DNA of 64,000 bases from Woeseiaceae bacterium (GTDB taxonomy: Bacteria; Pseudomonadota; Gammaproteobacteria; Steroidobacterales; Woeseiaceae), in assembly GCA_030066655.1 (NCBI GenBank), contig JASJBE010000001.1, forward strand, positions 24,041 to 88,040, in the 5' to 3' direction. Under the pieces are notes generated by a model, which was given only the letters and a program-made list of their open reading frames with translations, was not told the DNA's origin and made no database searches. The translations under genes were made by a program, and so were the position numbers. Below, one piece after another: positions 31,500 to 40,725 of this stretch (the stretch's first letter is position 1; each line of letters starts with the position of its first letter).

Positions 31500-32299
31500 G
31501 CGGCCTCGGGCGCTTCCTCGAGTTTAGCGTCCGATCCACGGATATCCTCGACTCCCTGAGCTTCTACAAGGCCCTTGGGTTTCGCGAGCTGACGAGCGGA
31601 GACATGTGGCCGCATCGTTACGCGGTCGTCAGTGACGGACTGCTCTGCATCGGCTTGCACGAACGAGACTTCGATAGTCCGGCGGTCACGTTCGTCCAGC
31701 AGGACCTGGCAAAGCACGCGCGCGGGATGAGCGATCACGGTTTCCTGTTTACCGAGATGAAGCTCGACGAAGACGTCTTCAACGAGATCAGCCTGAAAGA
31801 TCACGATGGCCACCTGGTCACGATGGTCGAGGCCAGGACGTTCAACTTCGATGAAGAAGACGATGACGACTCGGCCTGCGGTACGTTCTTTGAGGTGACG
31901 CTGCCCGTTCGCAACGCGACACGCGCTGCCCGTTTCTGGGGATCCGTCACGCACGTTCTCGAGGAGCTCCGGGAAGACCCGACGATTCATATGCGATTCG
32001 ATGCCGGCGGGATCTCGCTGGGGATTTCCGAGAGCATCGCGCTGCAACAGCCATCGCTCTGTTTTAAGGGACCGGACCTCGACGCGTTGGCGGCAATCAT
32101 CGAACGGCACGGACTGAAGCATGACAAGTTTCCCGGGTTCGAGGGCGCACGCTGCGTCCTGACGGCGCCGGAAGGCACTCAGCTGTATGTGTTTGACGAA
32201 GACTTCCTCGGCGGTGCGATCGAGGTCGAGGAATCGGAGGACACCAGCTCCTTCCCGGCATACGCCGTGCCGAATAAGGGCGACGATAAAGGCGACTAG
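31496..32299 (+). CDS. two-domain VOC family protein
   Basis: 267 residues, with one VOC domain at each end: LEFSVRSTDILDSLSFYKALGFRELTSGDMWPHRYAVVSDG and then VTLPVRNATRAARFWGSVTHVLEEL. This is the size of bicupin-like glyoxalase/dioxygenase proteins. The metal ligands are not all evident, so it may be a binding protein. Translationally coupled to hemH. It ends with an acidic tail. The stop overlaps the convergent kinase gene by four bases. Confidence 0.85.
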   Translation: MSGLGRFLEFSVRSTDILDSLSFYKALGFRELTSGDMWPHRYAVVSDGLLCIGLHERDFDSPAVTFVQQDLAKHARGMSDHGFLFTEMKLDEDVFNEISLKDHDGHLVTMVEARTFNFDEEDDDDSACGTFFEVTLPVRNATRAARFWGSVTHVLEELREDPTIHMRFDAGGISLGISESIALQQPSLCFKGPDLDALAAIIERHGLKHDKFPGFEGARCVLTAPEGTQLYVFDEDFLGGAIEVEESEDTSSFPAYAVPNKGDDKGD

Positions 32300-33162
32300 T
32301 CGAGCAGCGAACGCATCAGGGAGATCGATCGGCCGAGATAGCCACTGCCGAAGATGTTCAGGTGATTGAGCACGTGATAAAGCTGATACAGCGCGACGCG
32401 CTGCTGGTGTCCGTCGGCCAGTGACCAGGCCGATTCGTACGCCTCGTAGAATGAGCGGTGAAAGCCGCCAAACAGGCGACTCATCGCAAGATCCGTTTCG
32501 CGATCGCCGTAGTAGACGGCCGGGTCGAATATGATGGGCTCGCCGTCGCAAGCGGCCTTGTTCCCCGACCACAGGTCGCCGTGCAGCAGTGACGGTTCCG
32601 GTGCTCGCCCGGCGAAGAACTCGGGGACCGCATCAATGACCAGGCGACCCAGCGTTTGCAGTTCACCGCCAAAGCCATTGGCGCGCGCCGTTCTCAACTG
32701 AAACTCGAGACGCTCGAGCCGATAGAACTCGACCCAATCGCTTTTCTGTGCGTTGGGCTGCGGGGTCGATCCGATCATCGTGTCCCGGTAGAACCCGTAC
32801 TGGTCTGCCGTGTATCGGTGGAGTGCTGCCAGCTGCTCGCCAAGCTTCGCGTCGACCGCGGGGGAAGACGACTGCATCTCCAGCCACTCGAGCGCGATCC
32901 ACGCTTCATCGCCGCTGGTACCCTGCGAGACGACCGCCGGGACGCGGATGCAGTCAGCCTTGGCTAATTCCTGCAGGCCGGCCGCTTCGGCGGAGAAGAT
33001 GGATTCGGACAAGACGGGCCCGGTCTTTGCGAACACGGTGCCTCGTTCGCACTCGACTCGCCACGCCGCACTGATATCGCCACCACCCACGGGCGTCAGG
33101 CTCACCAGTCCGCCGAGGTCCGCCGACGCCAGCAGGCTGTCGATGGCCGGCGATGTTCTCAC
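32296..33162 (-). CDS. fructosamine kinase family protein
   Basis: 288 residues with an aminoglycoside-phosphotransferase-like fold. The catalytic loop LLHGDLWSGNKAA holds the Asp base and Asn, and IIFDPAVYYGDRETDLAMSRLFGGF is the Mg2+ site and family signature. Such enzymes phosphorylate ketoamines or ribulosamines formed by glycation, so the protein can be repaired. The ATG overlaps the stop of the exonuclease gene upstream (33159-33162), indicating an operon. Confidence 0.93.
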   Translation of the reverse strand: MRTSPAIDSLLASADLGGLVSLTPVGGGDISAAWRVECERGTVFAKTGPVLSESIFSAEAAGLQELAKADCIRVPAVVSQGTSGDEAWIALEWLEMQSSSPAVDAKLGEQLAALHRYTADQYGFYRDTMIGSTPQPNAQKSDWVEFYRLERLEFQLRTARANGFGGELQTLGRLVIDAVPEFFAGRAPEPSLLHGDLWSGNKAACDGEPIIFDPAVYYGDRETDLAMSRLFGGFHRSFYEAYESAWSLADGHQQRVALYQLYHVLNHLNIFGSGYLGRSISLMRSLLD

Positions 33163-34058
33163 AGCCCTCGGTCGACGATGACGTCGGCAACGCGCTCGGC
33201 CTGTCTCCTCAGCGCCGTACCAAAGTCCGCCTCGTCGAACAGCGCGTTGACGTCGCCAAGCTTCGGGTCGGCGGGCCGCAGCAGCGGCTCCGGGTCGTCC
33301 ATCGGCGCGTCGCAGGCGATTCCGGTCAGTTTCCTTGCGATCATCGCGTCATCCGTGTGCCGCTCCAGCTTGCCGCCAAGCGTCTTCGCACCGCGCACGG
33401 TGACCTCGTGGACGCGGTCGAGGTTTGAATAGATGTTGTCGAGTGAACCGAAATGGTCCAGCAGTGCCGCAGCCGTCTTCTTGCCGACGCCCGGCACACC
33501 GGGGATGTTGTCGACGGCGTCACCGGCCAGCGCGAGGAAATCGGCAATCTGCTCAGGCCGAACGCCGAAGACCTCCGGCACCTGGTCGTAGTAGATCTTG
33601 CCGCGGCCTGAGAAATCCCAGAACACGTCGTGCCTTCCCATCAGCTGTGCGAGATCCTTGTCGCGGCTAACGATGGTCGACGGACGACCCTGCCGTCGTC
33701 CGTGTTCGACCAGCGTGCCGATCAGGTCATCGGCCTCGTAGACAGGGCTGGCGAGCTCCATGATGCCCATCGATCGCGTGTATCGGCGACACTGGTGGAA
33801 CTGTCGCTCCAGGTCTTCGGGGGCAGGCTCTCGATTAGCCTTGTATTGCGGGTAGATGTCATTCCTGAATGACGTCGCCAGGCTCTCGTCGAAACAGACG
33901 GCAAGATGGTCCGGCTTGACGCGTTCGACGAAGTCGCCGAGGAAACGACAAAAACCGTACAGCGCGTTGACCGGGTTCCCGTCACGGTCGACCATGTCGT
34001 CCGGCATCGAATAGTAGGCACGAAAAACGTACACACTGGCGTCAATCAGGTATTGCAT
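33159..34058 (-). CDS. 5'-3' exonuclease / flap endonuclease-like protein
   Basis: 299 residues from ATG 34058 (MQYLIDASVYVFRAYYSMP); the frame also opens 24 codons earlier without support. This is the stand-alone Pol I 5'-nuclease domain: DASVYVFRA metal site, AVCFDESLATSFRNDIYPQYKANR, then YEADDLIGTLV, VSRDKDLAQL and the helix-hairpin-helix LAGDAVDNIPGVPGVGKKTAAALL. It acts on 5' flaps or ssDNA with Mg2+. Similar proteins (Xni-like) are accessory to DNA polymerase I. It is followed by the fructosamine kinase. Confidence 0.93.
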   Translation of the reverse strand: MQYLIDASVYVFRAYYSMPDDMVDRDGNPVNALYGFCRFLGDFVERVKPDHLAVCFDESLATSFRNDIYPQYKANREPAPEDLERQFHQCRRYTRSMGIMELASPVYEADDLIGTLVEHGRRQGRPSTIVSRDKDLAQLMGRHDVFWDFSGRGKIYYDQVPEVFGVRPEQIADFLALAGDAVDNIPGVPGVGKKTAAALLDHFGSLDNIYSNLDRVHEVTVRGAKTLGGKLERHTDDAMIARKLTGIACDAPMDDPEPLLRPADPKLGDVNALFDEADFGTALRRQAERVADVIVDRGL

Positions 34059-34196
34059 TGGGCAAGTATAGATCAGGCGGCGAGGTTTAAGCAGCGCGAC
34101 CGGGGCAACCTGATTGACGGCTATAGGCAATGCCAGCGCTTCAGAGGATCAATGCGCGGGCAATCGATCACCAGAAAGCGGTTCGACCCCTTTTAC

Positions 34197-34222
34197 TGAT
34201 CGCGGCTGGAAGCCGCTCCTAC
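34197..34222. repeat. REP-like palindrome
   Basis: On the minus strand this reads GTAGGAGCGGCTTCCAGCC, then GCGATC. A GTAG head is followed by the stem GCGGCT/AGCCGC. That is the layout of classical REP elements of pseudomonads and xanthomonads. It lies just after the zinc-ribbon gene stop and before nothing else to the left but 138 unassigned bases. No REP transposase is in the window. Confidence 0.75.
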
Positions 34223-34428
34223 CTGTCCGGCGGCAGGAATGTGTGAACGTAACCGCAGCGCTCACAGACGACGCCCTGGCCTGTGCGATTCAGCCAGTCG
34301 AGTTTCAGGAAGGTCAGGCCGCGAGTATTGAGCTGGATCCTGCGGCGGTAGAAACGGTCGTGCTCGCAGATCAGGCAATGCAGCGGCTTGCCTTCGATCA
34401 TGACCGGCTTGGGCGTGGTGTCGTTCAC
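34219..34428 (-). CDS. small zinc-ribbon protein
   Basis: 69 residues with two CxxC knuckles, HCLICEHDRF and VVCERCGYVH, which should bind one Zn2+. It is otherwise basic, with no signal peptide. It starts 13 bases after the acetyltransferase stop on the same strand, so it is the third gene of the SMR-acetyltransferase operon. Function unknown; the knuckles suggest nucleic-acid or protein binding. Confidence 0.75.
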   Translation of the reverse strand: MNDTTPKPVMIEGKPLHCLICEHDRFYRRRIQLNTRGLTFLKLDWLNRTGQGVVCERCGYVHTFLPPDR

Positions 34429-34441
34429 TTGGATACTCCCC

Positions 34442-34900
34442 TCATGGTTGCCGCAAAGGTTTCCGGAAGCAGATTAGCCGTTCTACCTCTTCGAAACCCA
34501 GCGCGACGTGTGCACGCAGGCTGACGTCGTTGTCGATCTCCGTATCGCTGGCGAGCTCTTTAAATCCCGCCGCCTTCGCCCATTGCTCGACCGCCTGCAA
34601 TAAGCGTGCACCGAGACCGCTTCGCCTGAGGTCGGAATCCACGTACCAGCCCTCGAGGTACGCAACGGGCGTTGTCTCACAGCCCTCGGCATAGTCGCGT
34701 GACCCTATCTCCGCAAAGCCAGCCAATTGCCCATCGCCTCTGTCAACGACCAGAACGGCGACGCCAACGCAGGTCGTCCCGCCACGCTCGGCCGCTTCGA
34801 ACCAGTCGTCAACCTCCTTAGGGTCCGGGTTGGAGTACAACGCACACCGCATTCGACACCATTCGCTGCGATCAGTTTCAACAACCGGCCTGATCTCCAT
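34442..34900 (-). CDS. GNAT acetyltransferase, aminoglycoside 6'-N type
   Basis: 152 residues, one GNAT fold. The segments FAEIGSRDYAEGCETTPVAYLEGWYV, LRRSGLGARLLQAVEQWA (acetyl-CoA loop R-x-x-G-x-G/A) and FKELASDTEIDNDVSLRAHVALGFEEVERLICFRKPL line up closely with chromosomal AAC(6')-Ic/Ig-type enzymes, which acetylate kanamycin- and tobramycin-like drugs. The substrate is inferred from this resemblance. It begins seven bases after an SMR pump gene, so two resistance-like genes are co-transcribed. Confidence 0.85.
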   Translation of the reverse strand: MEIRPVVETDRSEWCRMRCALYSNPDPKEVDDWFEAAERGGTTCVGVAVLVVDRGDGQLAGFAEIGSRDYAEGCETTPVAYLEGWYVDSDLRRSGLGARLLQAVEQWAKAAGFKELASDTEIDNDVSLRAHVALGFEEVERLICFRKPLRQP

Positions 34901-34907
34901 GTTGACC

Positions 34908-35237
34908 TCAAAGATTGACGGTTTTTGAGAAGACGTTGATGACGACGACGCCCGCCACGATCATCAACATACCGAGCACCGCCGGAAGGTCCGGCACCTG
35001 CTTGAACGTCACCGCAGCGACGATGGCGACGAGGACAATACCCAGCCCGGCCCAGATCGCGTAGGTGATCCCGACAGGGAGTTCTTTCAGCACCAGCGAC
35101 AGCAGGTAGAAAGCAGCGCCGTAGCCGACCACGACGATGCCGCTCGGGATCAGCTTCGTGAAACCTTCCGATGCTTTCAGCGCGTTGGTGGCAATCACCT
35201 CTGCGACAATCGCGATGGCGAGGTAAGCATAGGTCAT
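34908..35237 (-). CDS. SMR family multidrug efflux protein, EmrE/QacE-like
   Basis: 109 residues from ATG 35237 (MTYAYLAIAIVAEVIATNALK); the open frame runs 32 codons further up without support. Four membrane helices. The essential Glu of TM1 is in IVAEVIAT (residue 13), and helix 3 has the GITYAIWAGLG motif of the SMR core. It works as an antiparallel dimer, exchanging a cationic drug for protons at the inner membrane. It heads the SMR-acetyltransferase-zinc-ribbon operon. Confidence 0.92.
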   Translation of the reverse strand: MTYAYLAIAIVAEVIATNALKASEGFTKLIPSGIVVVGYGAAFYLLSLVLKELPVGITYAIWAGLGIVLVAIVAAVTFKQVPDLPAVLGMLMIVAGVVVINVFSKTVNL

Positions 35238-35286
35238 AACAACCTCCAGCAAGGACGAGGAGACGACGGTAGCATGGCACCGTCTT

Positions 35287-35691
35287 CTAGGTGGGTGGAT
35301 CTGCATCCCCGGCTTGGTGACGCCAAACTGCAAATACGTAACCGAGGTAGAACAACAGACCCAGCGACGCGAAGAACATCAGGTACAGGAGATCGAAGTG
35401 TACCGGTGGTGAATGCATCACGGTCATCGCCAACAGCACAACCAGGCACGCGCTGAAGACGAAGGAAACAAGCACCCCGACCAGCCTGAACAGTGGTCTC
35501 TTGAGGTTCATTGACCCGATCGCTACAAGACCGAATGCGATGAGCCAGACCGGGTACTGCCACGGGTAAGCTTGCGGATCGGCTTCTGCTCCCAATGTGG
35601 ACAGATAAGCGTTTGGCGCGGTCGCTCGAGCGCCGATGAAGAGCACAGACCCGGCAAGCACGACAAGCAGCAGCGCTGTTTGCCTGTTCAT
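35287..35691 (-). CDS. hypothetical membrane protein
   Basis: 134 residues with four predicted membrane helices: ALLLVVLAGSVLFIGA, WLIAFGLVAIGSM, VGVLVSFVFSACLVVLLAM and LMFFASLGLLFYLGYVFAV. No domain recognised. It lies 49 bases before the SMR gene on the same strand, so it could lead that operon. The tandem 126-bp repeat lies just upstream of its start. Confidence 0.7.
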   Translation of the reverse strand: MNRQTALLLVVLAGSVLFIGARATAPNAYLSTLGAEADPQAYPWQYPVWLIAFGLVAIGSMNLKRPLFRLVGVLVSFVFSACLVVLLAMTVMHSPPVHFDLLYLMFFASLGLLFYLGYVFAVWRHQAGDADPPT

Positions 35692-35730
35692 TCCGGGTTA
35701 CGAGTGGCTTGAGTCATTCAACAACGACTC

Positions 35731-35997
35731 ATCGCGCCAGCTGGACCCCTGGAACGTTGAAGACGAGCCAGGTGGTGCGAGGCCAGGCATAAGGCGAGGA
35801 AGGCGCGCAGCGTACCCTTAGGTACGTGAGCAGCCTGAGTCGATTTATAACGACGCATCGCGCCAGCTGGACCCCTGAAACGTTGAAGACGAGCCAGGTG
35901 GTGCGAGGCTAGGCATAAAGCGGGGAAGGCGCGCAGCGTACCCTTAGGTACGTGAGCAGCCTGAGTCGGTTTATAACGACGCATCGCGCCAGCTGGA
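35731..35997. repeat. 126-bp tandem repeat, two copies plus start of a third
   Basis: The unit beginning ATCGCGCCAGCTGG occurs at 35731, 35857 and 35983 (third copy only about 15 bases). The period is exactly 126 bases, and the two full copies differ at only a few positions. Each unit contains GTACCCTTAGGTAC, a GTACC/GGTAC hairpin. Just left of copy 1 a diverged partial unit is visible. Because 126 is a multiple of three, an open frame runs through on the minus strand; I do not regard it as a gene. It fills the gap between the membrane protein and HNH genes. Confidence 0.9.
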
Positions 35998-36002
35998 TCT
36001 CT

Positions 36003-36665
36003 TCAACAATCGTGGAAGTGGACGTCGATGATCTCTTGGCCATTACTCAAGTGATCAGTGACCCTTGCATGCAGCGGGCTCGAGCGCGGAATGTGTGCCA
36101 GCAGATATTGCATCTGGTCCGCCAGAACGCGGCGGCCCTTCAGGTAGATGTACTCGGCGTAGGTCGGCGTGAACGGCACCGCGATCAGCTGCATGGCCGC
36201 CTGCTCGGGCGTCCGGCCACCCTTGTAGTTGTTACAGCGACGACAGGCTGTGGCTACGTTCGCCCACCGGTCCAATCCGCCTTGCGATACCGGCGTGATG
36301 TGGTCTCGGGTCAGGTCGCGTGTAGGGAAACGATTGCCACAGTAGAGGCAAAGATTGGCATCGCGCTTGAACAGCGTGCGATTGTTCAGCGGCGGAACAT
36401 ACTTATCGCGATTTCGCGAGAGACTCTGGCTGGTGCCATGCGTGGCGATGATGGAGTTGACTTCGACCTGGCTGCGATCGCCGGTCAGGCTGCAATAGCC
36501 ACCGAATACCGTGTAGAGCATCGTGCCGCAGTCGTAGGCGACCTGGTCTGAATGGTAGAGACGCACCGCTTCGCGGTAGTCGATCCATTCGAGCGGCATT
36601 CCGGCGACATCCGTTCGCAACACCTGCTGCGAAATATCGGAGGCGATTCCAGCGAGCATAGACAC
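36003..36665 (-). CDS. HNH endonuclease family protein
   Basis: 220 residues. The HNH core occupies about residues 105-150: LCLYCGNRFPTRDLTRDHITPVSQGGLDRWANVATACRRCNNYKGGRTPEQA. It holds two CxxC zinc knuckles, the His of DHITP and the second-half N. The N-terminal part (about 1-95) is less characteristic. Such HNH proteins nick or cut DNA with a divalent metal. It stands alone with a tandem repeat directly behind its stop. It could be a mobile-element remnant or a housekeeping HNH gene; I cannot decide. Confidence 0.88.
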   Translation of the reverse strand: MSMLAGIASDISQQVLRTDVAGMPLEWIDYREAVRLYHSDQVAYDCGTMLYTVFGGYCSLTGDRSQVEVNSIIATHGTSQSLSRNRDKYVPPLNNRTLFKRDANLCLYCGNRFPTRDLTRDHITPVSQGGLDRWANVATACRRCNNYKGGRTPEQAAMQLIAVPFTPTYAEYIYLKGRRVLADQMQYLLAHIPRSSPLHARVTDHLSNGQEIIDVHFHDC

Positions 36666-36842
36666 ACCTCATTGCATCCATTGCAGCCGGTCGCTACCGA
36701 CCACGTGGTCGTAGTTTGCAGGACCGCGAAAAAAAATCAACAACCCGAATCCGATGCTAACGATAATTCTTGGCAGAAAAATGACGGTCAGGCCCGTATC
36801 GAAGCCTGGATAACGAAAAAGGGCACCGCGCGCGCACTCGGC

Positions 36843-36872
36843 AACAAAAAAGCGGCCCGAAGGCCGCTCTTT
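36843..36872 (-). terminator. intrinsic terminator of the pnt operon
   Basis: Read leftward, AGCGGCC-TTCG-GGCCGCT (36851-36868) is followed by TTTTTT. A classic stem with UUCG loop, about 30 bases after the pntB stop. On the plus strand the stem is also followed by a weaker CTTTCTTCT run, so it may work in both directions. Confidence 0.92.
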
Positions 36873-36898
36873 CTTCTGCCGGCATTGGGCAAAAAGAA

Positions 36899-38305
36899 TC
36901 AGGTCAGGTCTTTCAGCACCTGGTCCAGCGTCTCTTTCGCATCGCCGAACAGCATGCGCGTATTCTCCTTGAAGAACAGCGGGTTCTGAACGCCGGCATA
37001 ACCGGTCGCCATGCTGCGCTTCAGTACGATCGTCGTCTTGCCTTTCCAGCACTCGAGGACCGGCATGCCCGCGATCGGGCTGTCCGGCTCCTCCTGGGCT
37101 GACGGGTTAACGATGTCGTTCGCGCCGATGACGACGGACACGTCGACGTCAGGGAAGTCCTCGTTAATCTCATCCATCTCGAAGACGATGTCGTAAGGCA
37201 CCTTCGCCTCGGCAAGCAGGACGTTCATGTGACCCGGCATGCGACCGGCGACGGGATGGATGCCGAAACGGACGTTGACCTTCTTGGCCCTGAGCGCCTT
37301 GGTGATCTCGTAAACCGTGTGCTGCGCCTGTGCGACAGCCATGCCGTAGCCCGGAATGATCATGACTTCCTTGGCATCGGCCAGCATCGCGGCCGTCTCG
37401 TCGGCATTCACCGGGGAGATCTCACCCTCCTGTTCGCCGCCACCCGCCGCGGATGCGCCACCACCGGTGCCAAAGCCGCCGGCGATGACGTTCAGGAACT
37501 TGCGGTTCATCGCACGGCACATGATGTAAGACAGGATCGCACCACTCGAACCCACGAGCGCGCCGGTCACGATCAGCAAATCATTCGACAGCATGAAACC
37601 GGTAGCCGATGCCGCCCATCCCGAGTAGCTGTTGAGCATCGAGACGACGACGGGCATGTCGGCACCGCCGATGGCCATGACCATGTGGATACCGAACAGC
37701 AGCGCGAGCACCGTCATGATAATCAGGGGCTGCATGCCGCCGCCGGCCGCCGCCTGCATGACGAACTCGCGTCCGAACCAGATCGCCCCAAGGAGCAGAA
37801 GGAGATTCAGCCAGTGTCTCGCCGGCAACAGCATCGGCGATCCACCGATGCGTCCGGACAGCTTGCCGAACGCGATGACGGATCCCGAGAACGTGACGGC
37901 ACCAATCAGGATGCCGACGTAAATCTCGATGTTATGGATTGTCTTCTCGACGCCGGTGTACGACGTGTTCGGGTCCATGAAGCTCGCAAAACCGACGAAG
38001 ACGGCGGCCGCGCCGACGAGGCTGTGCAGGATAGCGACGAGCTCGGGCATCTGCGTCATCTGCACGCGTCGCGCGAGCAGCAGGCCGATCGTGGCGCCGA
38101 TCAGCAATGCGCCTACCAGGAGAGCGTAGTTGCCCGTGACTTTGCCAAAGATCGTCGCGACCAGCGCGATTGCCATGCCGGTGATGCCGTACCAGTTACC
38201 GCGTCGCGCGGTCTCCTGGTTGGACAGCCCGCCAAGGGCAAGGATGAAGAGGATCGTCGCTGCGATGTACGCCGCGGTAATGGTTCCTTCGTTTAAGCTC
38301 AGCAT
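36899..38305 (-). CDS. pntB: NAD(P) transhydrogenase subunit beta
   Basis: 468 residues, close to the usual size. It begins with about eight membrane helices that carry protons, then an NADP(H)-binding domain from about 290. The motif [18 protein letters not shown] and the loop [21 protein letters not shown] mark the NADPH site, and [27 protein letters not shown] follows. With PntA it couples hydride transfer from NADH to NADP+ to the proton gradient. It starts eight bases after pntA and is followed by a terminator. Confidence 0.97.
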   Translation of the reverse strand: MLSLNEGTITAAYIAATILFILALGGLSNQETARRGNWYGITGMAIALVATIFGKVTGNYALLVGALLIGATIGLLLARRVQMTQMPELVAILHSLVGAAAVFVGFASFMDPNTSYTGVEKTIHNIEIYVGILIGAVTFSGSVIAFGKLSGRIGGSPMLLPARHWLNLLLLLGAIWFGREFVMQAAAGGGMQPLIIMTVLALLFGIHMVMAIGGADMPVVVSMLNSYSGWAASATGFMLSNDLLIVTGALVGSSGAILSYIMCRAMNRKFLNVIAGGFGTGGGASAAGGGEQEGEISPVNADETAAMLADAKEVMIIPGYGMAVAQAQHTVYEITKALRAKKVNVRFGIHPVAGRMPGHMNVLLAEAKVPYDIVFEMDEINEDFPDVDVSVVIGANDIVNPSAQEEPDSPIAGMPVLECWKGKTTIVLKRSMATGYAGVQNPLFFKENTRMLFGDAKETLDQVLKDLT

Positions 38306-38312
38306 GTCGGCC

Positions 38313-39851
38313 TCACTTCCTGAACATGTCGAGCATGCGACGCGTGACCGCGAAGCCGCCTGTGATGTTGATACTCGTGATCAGCACGGTCCCGACGGCA
38401 ATCCACTTGATCACCGGGTCCGCCGAACTGATCTGTAACAACGCCCCGATAATGATGATGCTCGAGATCGCGTTGGTTACGCTCATCAGCGGCGTATGCA
38501 GAGCGGCCGTTACGTTCCAGATCACCATGTAGCCGACAAAACACGCGAGCACGAACACGGTGAAGTGCGCCATGAACGACGGAGGTGCGACAGCTCCGAG
38601 GCCCAGCAACGCGATACCGCCTATGGCCATCGCGATAAGCGGACCCGCGAAGGAGCGCTTCTCTTCTTCTTTCTCGACCGGTGCAGGAGCCGGCGCTGCC
38701 TGCTGCGGCGCGGCTGACAGCTTCGGTGCCGGCGGCGGCCAGGTCGTCTCGCCTAAGTGGCAGATCGTCGCACCGCGGATGACCTCGTCTTCCATGTCAA
38801 CGTTGATGTTGCCGTCCTTTTCGGGCGTCAGGTCGGTCAGCAGGTGCCGGAGGTTGGTCGCGTACAGCTGGCTGGACTGAGCCGCGAGTCGGCTCGGCAG
38901 GTCCGTGTAGCCGATGATCGTTACGCCGTGGCGCTTGACGACCTCGTTCTTCTCCGTCAGTTCGCAGTTGCCGCCCTGTTCGGCTGCCAGGTCGACGATG
39001 ACGCTGCCGTCCTTCATCGACTCGACCATCTCGGCCGTGATCAGTTTGGGCGCCGGCTTGCCGGGGATCAGCGCCGTCGTGATGATGATGTCCACCTCTT
39101 CGGCCTGCTCGGCGAACAGCGCCATCTCGGCCTTGATGAACTCTTCGCTCATGACCTTGGCGTAGCCACCTTCACCGGCACCGCCTTCCTCGTCCTCGAA
39201 GTCGAGCATGAGGAACTCGGCGTCCATGCTCTCGACCTGCTCCTTGACCTCGGGGCGGGTATCGAATGCGCGTACGATCGCGCCGAGGCTCTTCGCAGCA
39301 CCGATCGCGGCGAGACCGGCGACGCCTGCGCCGATGACCATCACCTTGGCCGGCGGGATCTTGCCCGCGGCCGTGATCTGGCCCGTGAAGAAGCGTCCGA
39401 AGTGCTGCGCGGCCTCGACGACGGCGCGGTAGCCACCGATGTTCGCCATCGAACTCAGTGCGTCCATCTTCTGGGCGCGGGAAATGCGCGGGACGCTGTC
39501 CATCGCCATGACGGTGGCGCCGGTTGCCGTCAGCTGCTCGAGCAGCGGCGTGTTCTGGCCCGGCCAGACAAAGCTGATCAGCGTCTGGCTGGCTTTGAGT
39601 TTCGCGGCCTCGGCCTCTTCGGGTGCCCGCACTTTGAGGATGATGTCAGAGTCACTCCAGATGCTGTCGGCCGTTGCGGCTATGTCGCATCCGGCGGCCT
39701 TAAAGGCCTCGTCGGAAAAGCTGGCCGAATCGCCGGCACCGCTCTCAACAGTGACAGTAAATCCGAGTTTCATCAGTTGGGCGGCGACATCTGGTGTCGT
39801 GGCGACACGCTTTTCGTCTGCGTGTAGCTCTTTCGGCACGCCGATCTTCAT
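38313..39851 (-). CDS. pntA: NAD(P) transhydrogenase subunit alpha
   Basis: 512 residues, full length like the single-chain enterobacterial PntA (not split in PntAA and PntAB). The NAD(H) domain (about 1-370) opens [22 protein letters not shown] and has [25 protein letters not shown] charged linker ([15 protein letters not shown]) leads to four membrane helices. It oxidises NADH. It is operonic with pntB. The 147 bases upstream contain the probable promoter, but no clear hexamers could be assigned. Confidence 0.97.
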   Translation of the reverse strand: MKIGVPKELHADEKRVATTPDVAAQLMKLGFTVTVESGAGDSASFSDEAFKAAGCDIAATADSIWSDSDIILKVRAPEEAEAAKLKASQTLISFVWPGQNTPLLEQLTATGATVMAMDSVPRISRAQKMDALSSMANIGGYRAVVEAAQHFGRFFTGQITAAGKIPPAKVMVIGAGVAGLAAIGAAKSLGAIVRAFDTRPEVKEQVESMDAEFLMLDFEDEEGGAGEGGYAKVMSEEFIKAEMALFAEQAEEVDIIITTALIPGKPAPKLITAEMVESMKDGSVIVDLAAEQGGNCELTEKNEVVKRHGVTIIGYTDLPSRLAAQSSQLYATNLRHLLTDLTPEKDGNINVDMEDEVIRGATICHLGETTWPPPAPKLSAAPQQAAPAPAPVEKEEEKRSFAGPLIAMAIGGIALLGLGAVAPPSFMAHFTVFVLACFVGYMVIWNVTAALHTPLMSVTNAISSIIIIGALLQISSADPVIKWIAVGTVLITSINITGGFAVTRRMLDMFRK

Positions 39852-39998
39852 GGGATTTCTCCGGTTCTTATGGCCGTCGCGTGGAGAGCGACGGCGCTTT
39901 TACTGCGCGAGACTGTAGCAGTATCTGCTCGTCTATCCCACAGCTTGGGGGCCCCGCCGGCAATTGCAAGCGACGGGGTGGCGGGATCGGAGTACGTG

Positions 39999-40499
39999 TT
40001 AGCGGCGGCGGTCGGGCTTCTGCGCGCGGTCCCTCGGGGCCCTGTTCGTGCGCTCGCGATACTGTCGCAGTCGCTCCCGCATGGCGGCCCGTTCTTCCGG
40101 GCTCATATTCTGGTAGCGGTCCCTGAGTTGCTTGCGGCGCTCCCGGTTCAACTGTTTGTATTTGCGATAGTTGTCGCGGATGCGGCTTTGCTGCTCGGGA
40201 GACAGCTGGCGGTAGATTTCGTAGCGCTCGCGAATCAGTGCGCGACGCTCGTCGCTGAGGTTGCGCCACTGGGCGAAACGCTGCCTGGCCGCGTCGCGTT
40301 CCGCGGTTGACATCGCGGACCAGCGCTGCGCCCCGGTTGCGAGGCGTTGCTGGCGGTCCGCCGGTAACTGGTCCCAGCCTTCCGAGAATGCGTTCAGGAC
40401 TTTCTGCTGATCCCCGGAAAGATCATCCCATGCGACACCGTCGGCGTTCGCAACACCGCAGATGAGCGCAATCAACACTATCAGCCATCTAGCCTTCAT
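39999..40499 (-). CDS. DUF3106 family protein
   Basis: 166 residues from ATG 40499. A signal peptide (KARWLIVLIALICGVANA) leads to a DUF3106 region of repeated helices: VAWDDLSGDQQKVLNAFSEGWDQLP, then RQRFAQWRNLSDERRALIRERYEIYRQLSPEQ and so on. The last part is extremely Arg-rich. It starts within the end of the small acidic protein gene (overlap 40489-40499), as in sigma-factor operons of this type. Function unknown. The longer frame to 40559 lacks a signal peptide. Confidence 0.88.
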   Translation of the reverse strand: MKARWLIVLIALICGVANADGVAWDDLSGDQQKVLNAFSEGWDQLPADRQQRLATGAQRWSAMSTAERDAARQRFAQWRNLSDERRALIRERYEIYRQLSPEQQSRIRDNYRKYKQLNRERRKQLRDRYQNMSPEERAAMRERLRQYRERTNRAPRDRAQKPDRRR

Positions 40500-40725
40500 T
40501 TTCTGTCTCCGACGCACCTTCGTCCGTCTCCTCCGGAGGTGGTGCGTCCTGTCGTTCAACCATGACCGCGTCTTCGAGCAATTGCCATTCCTCGTCGGAC
40601 TCTTCCCAGCTGCCGAGGTATTCGAGGAATTCCATATCGGTCACCGCCTCTTCTCCATCGTCAGCCAGCGCCGGCGCACAAGCGGCCATCACGGCGATGG
40701 TCAGGACTGCACGCTGGTCAACCAA
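40489..40725 (-). CDS. small acidic exported protein of sigma-factor operon
   Basis: 78 residues from a TTG at 40725, preceded by GGGGA at a suitable distance. The N-terminus, VDQRAVLTIAVMAACAPALA, is a signal peptide, and the mature part is strongly acidic (EEAVTDMEFLEYLGSWEESDEEWQ). The TTG overlaps the TGA of the DUF3619 gene by eight bases, and its own stop overlaps the DUF3106 start. The acidic product and the Arg-rich DUF3106 protein could bind each other. The TTG start is inferred; a longer ATG frame to 40806 lacks a signal peptide. Confidence 0.6.
   Translation of the reverse strand: MVDQRAVLTIAVMAACAPALADDGEEAVTDMEFLEYLGSWEESDEEWQLLEDAVMVERQDAPPPEETDEGASETENEG

Noticed and set aside
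35718..35984. 88-residue frame through the 126-bp repeat
   Set aside because: It exists only because the repeat period is a multiple of three; the product is an internal duplication without a start site of its own, and no ribosome site is seen.
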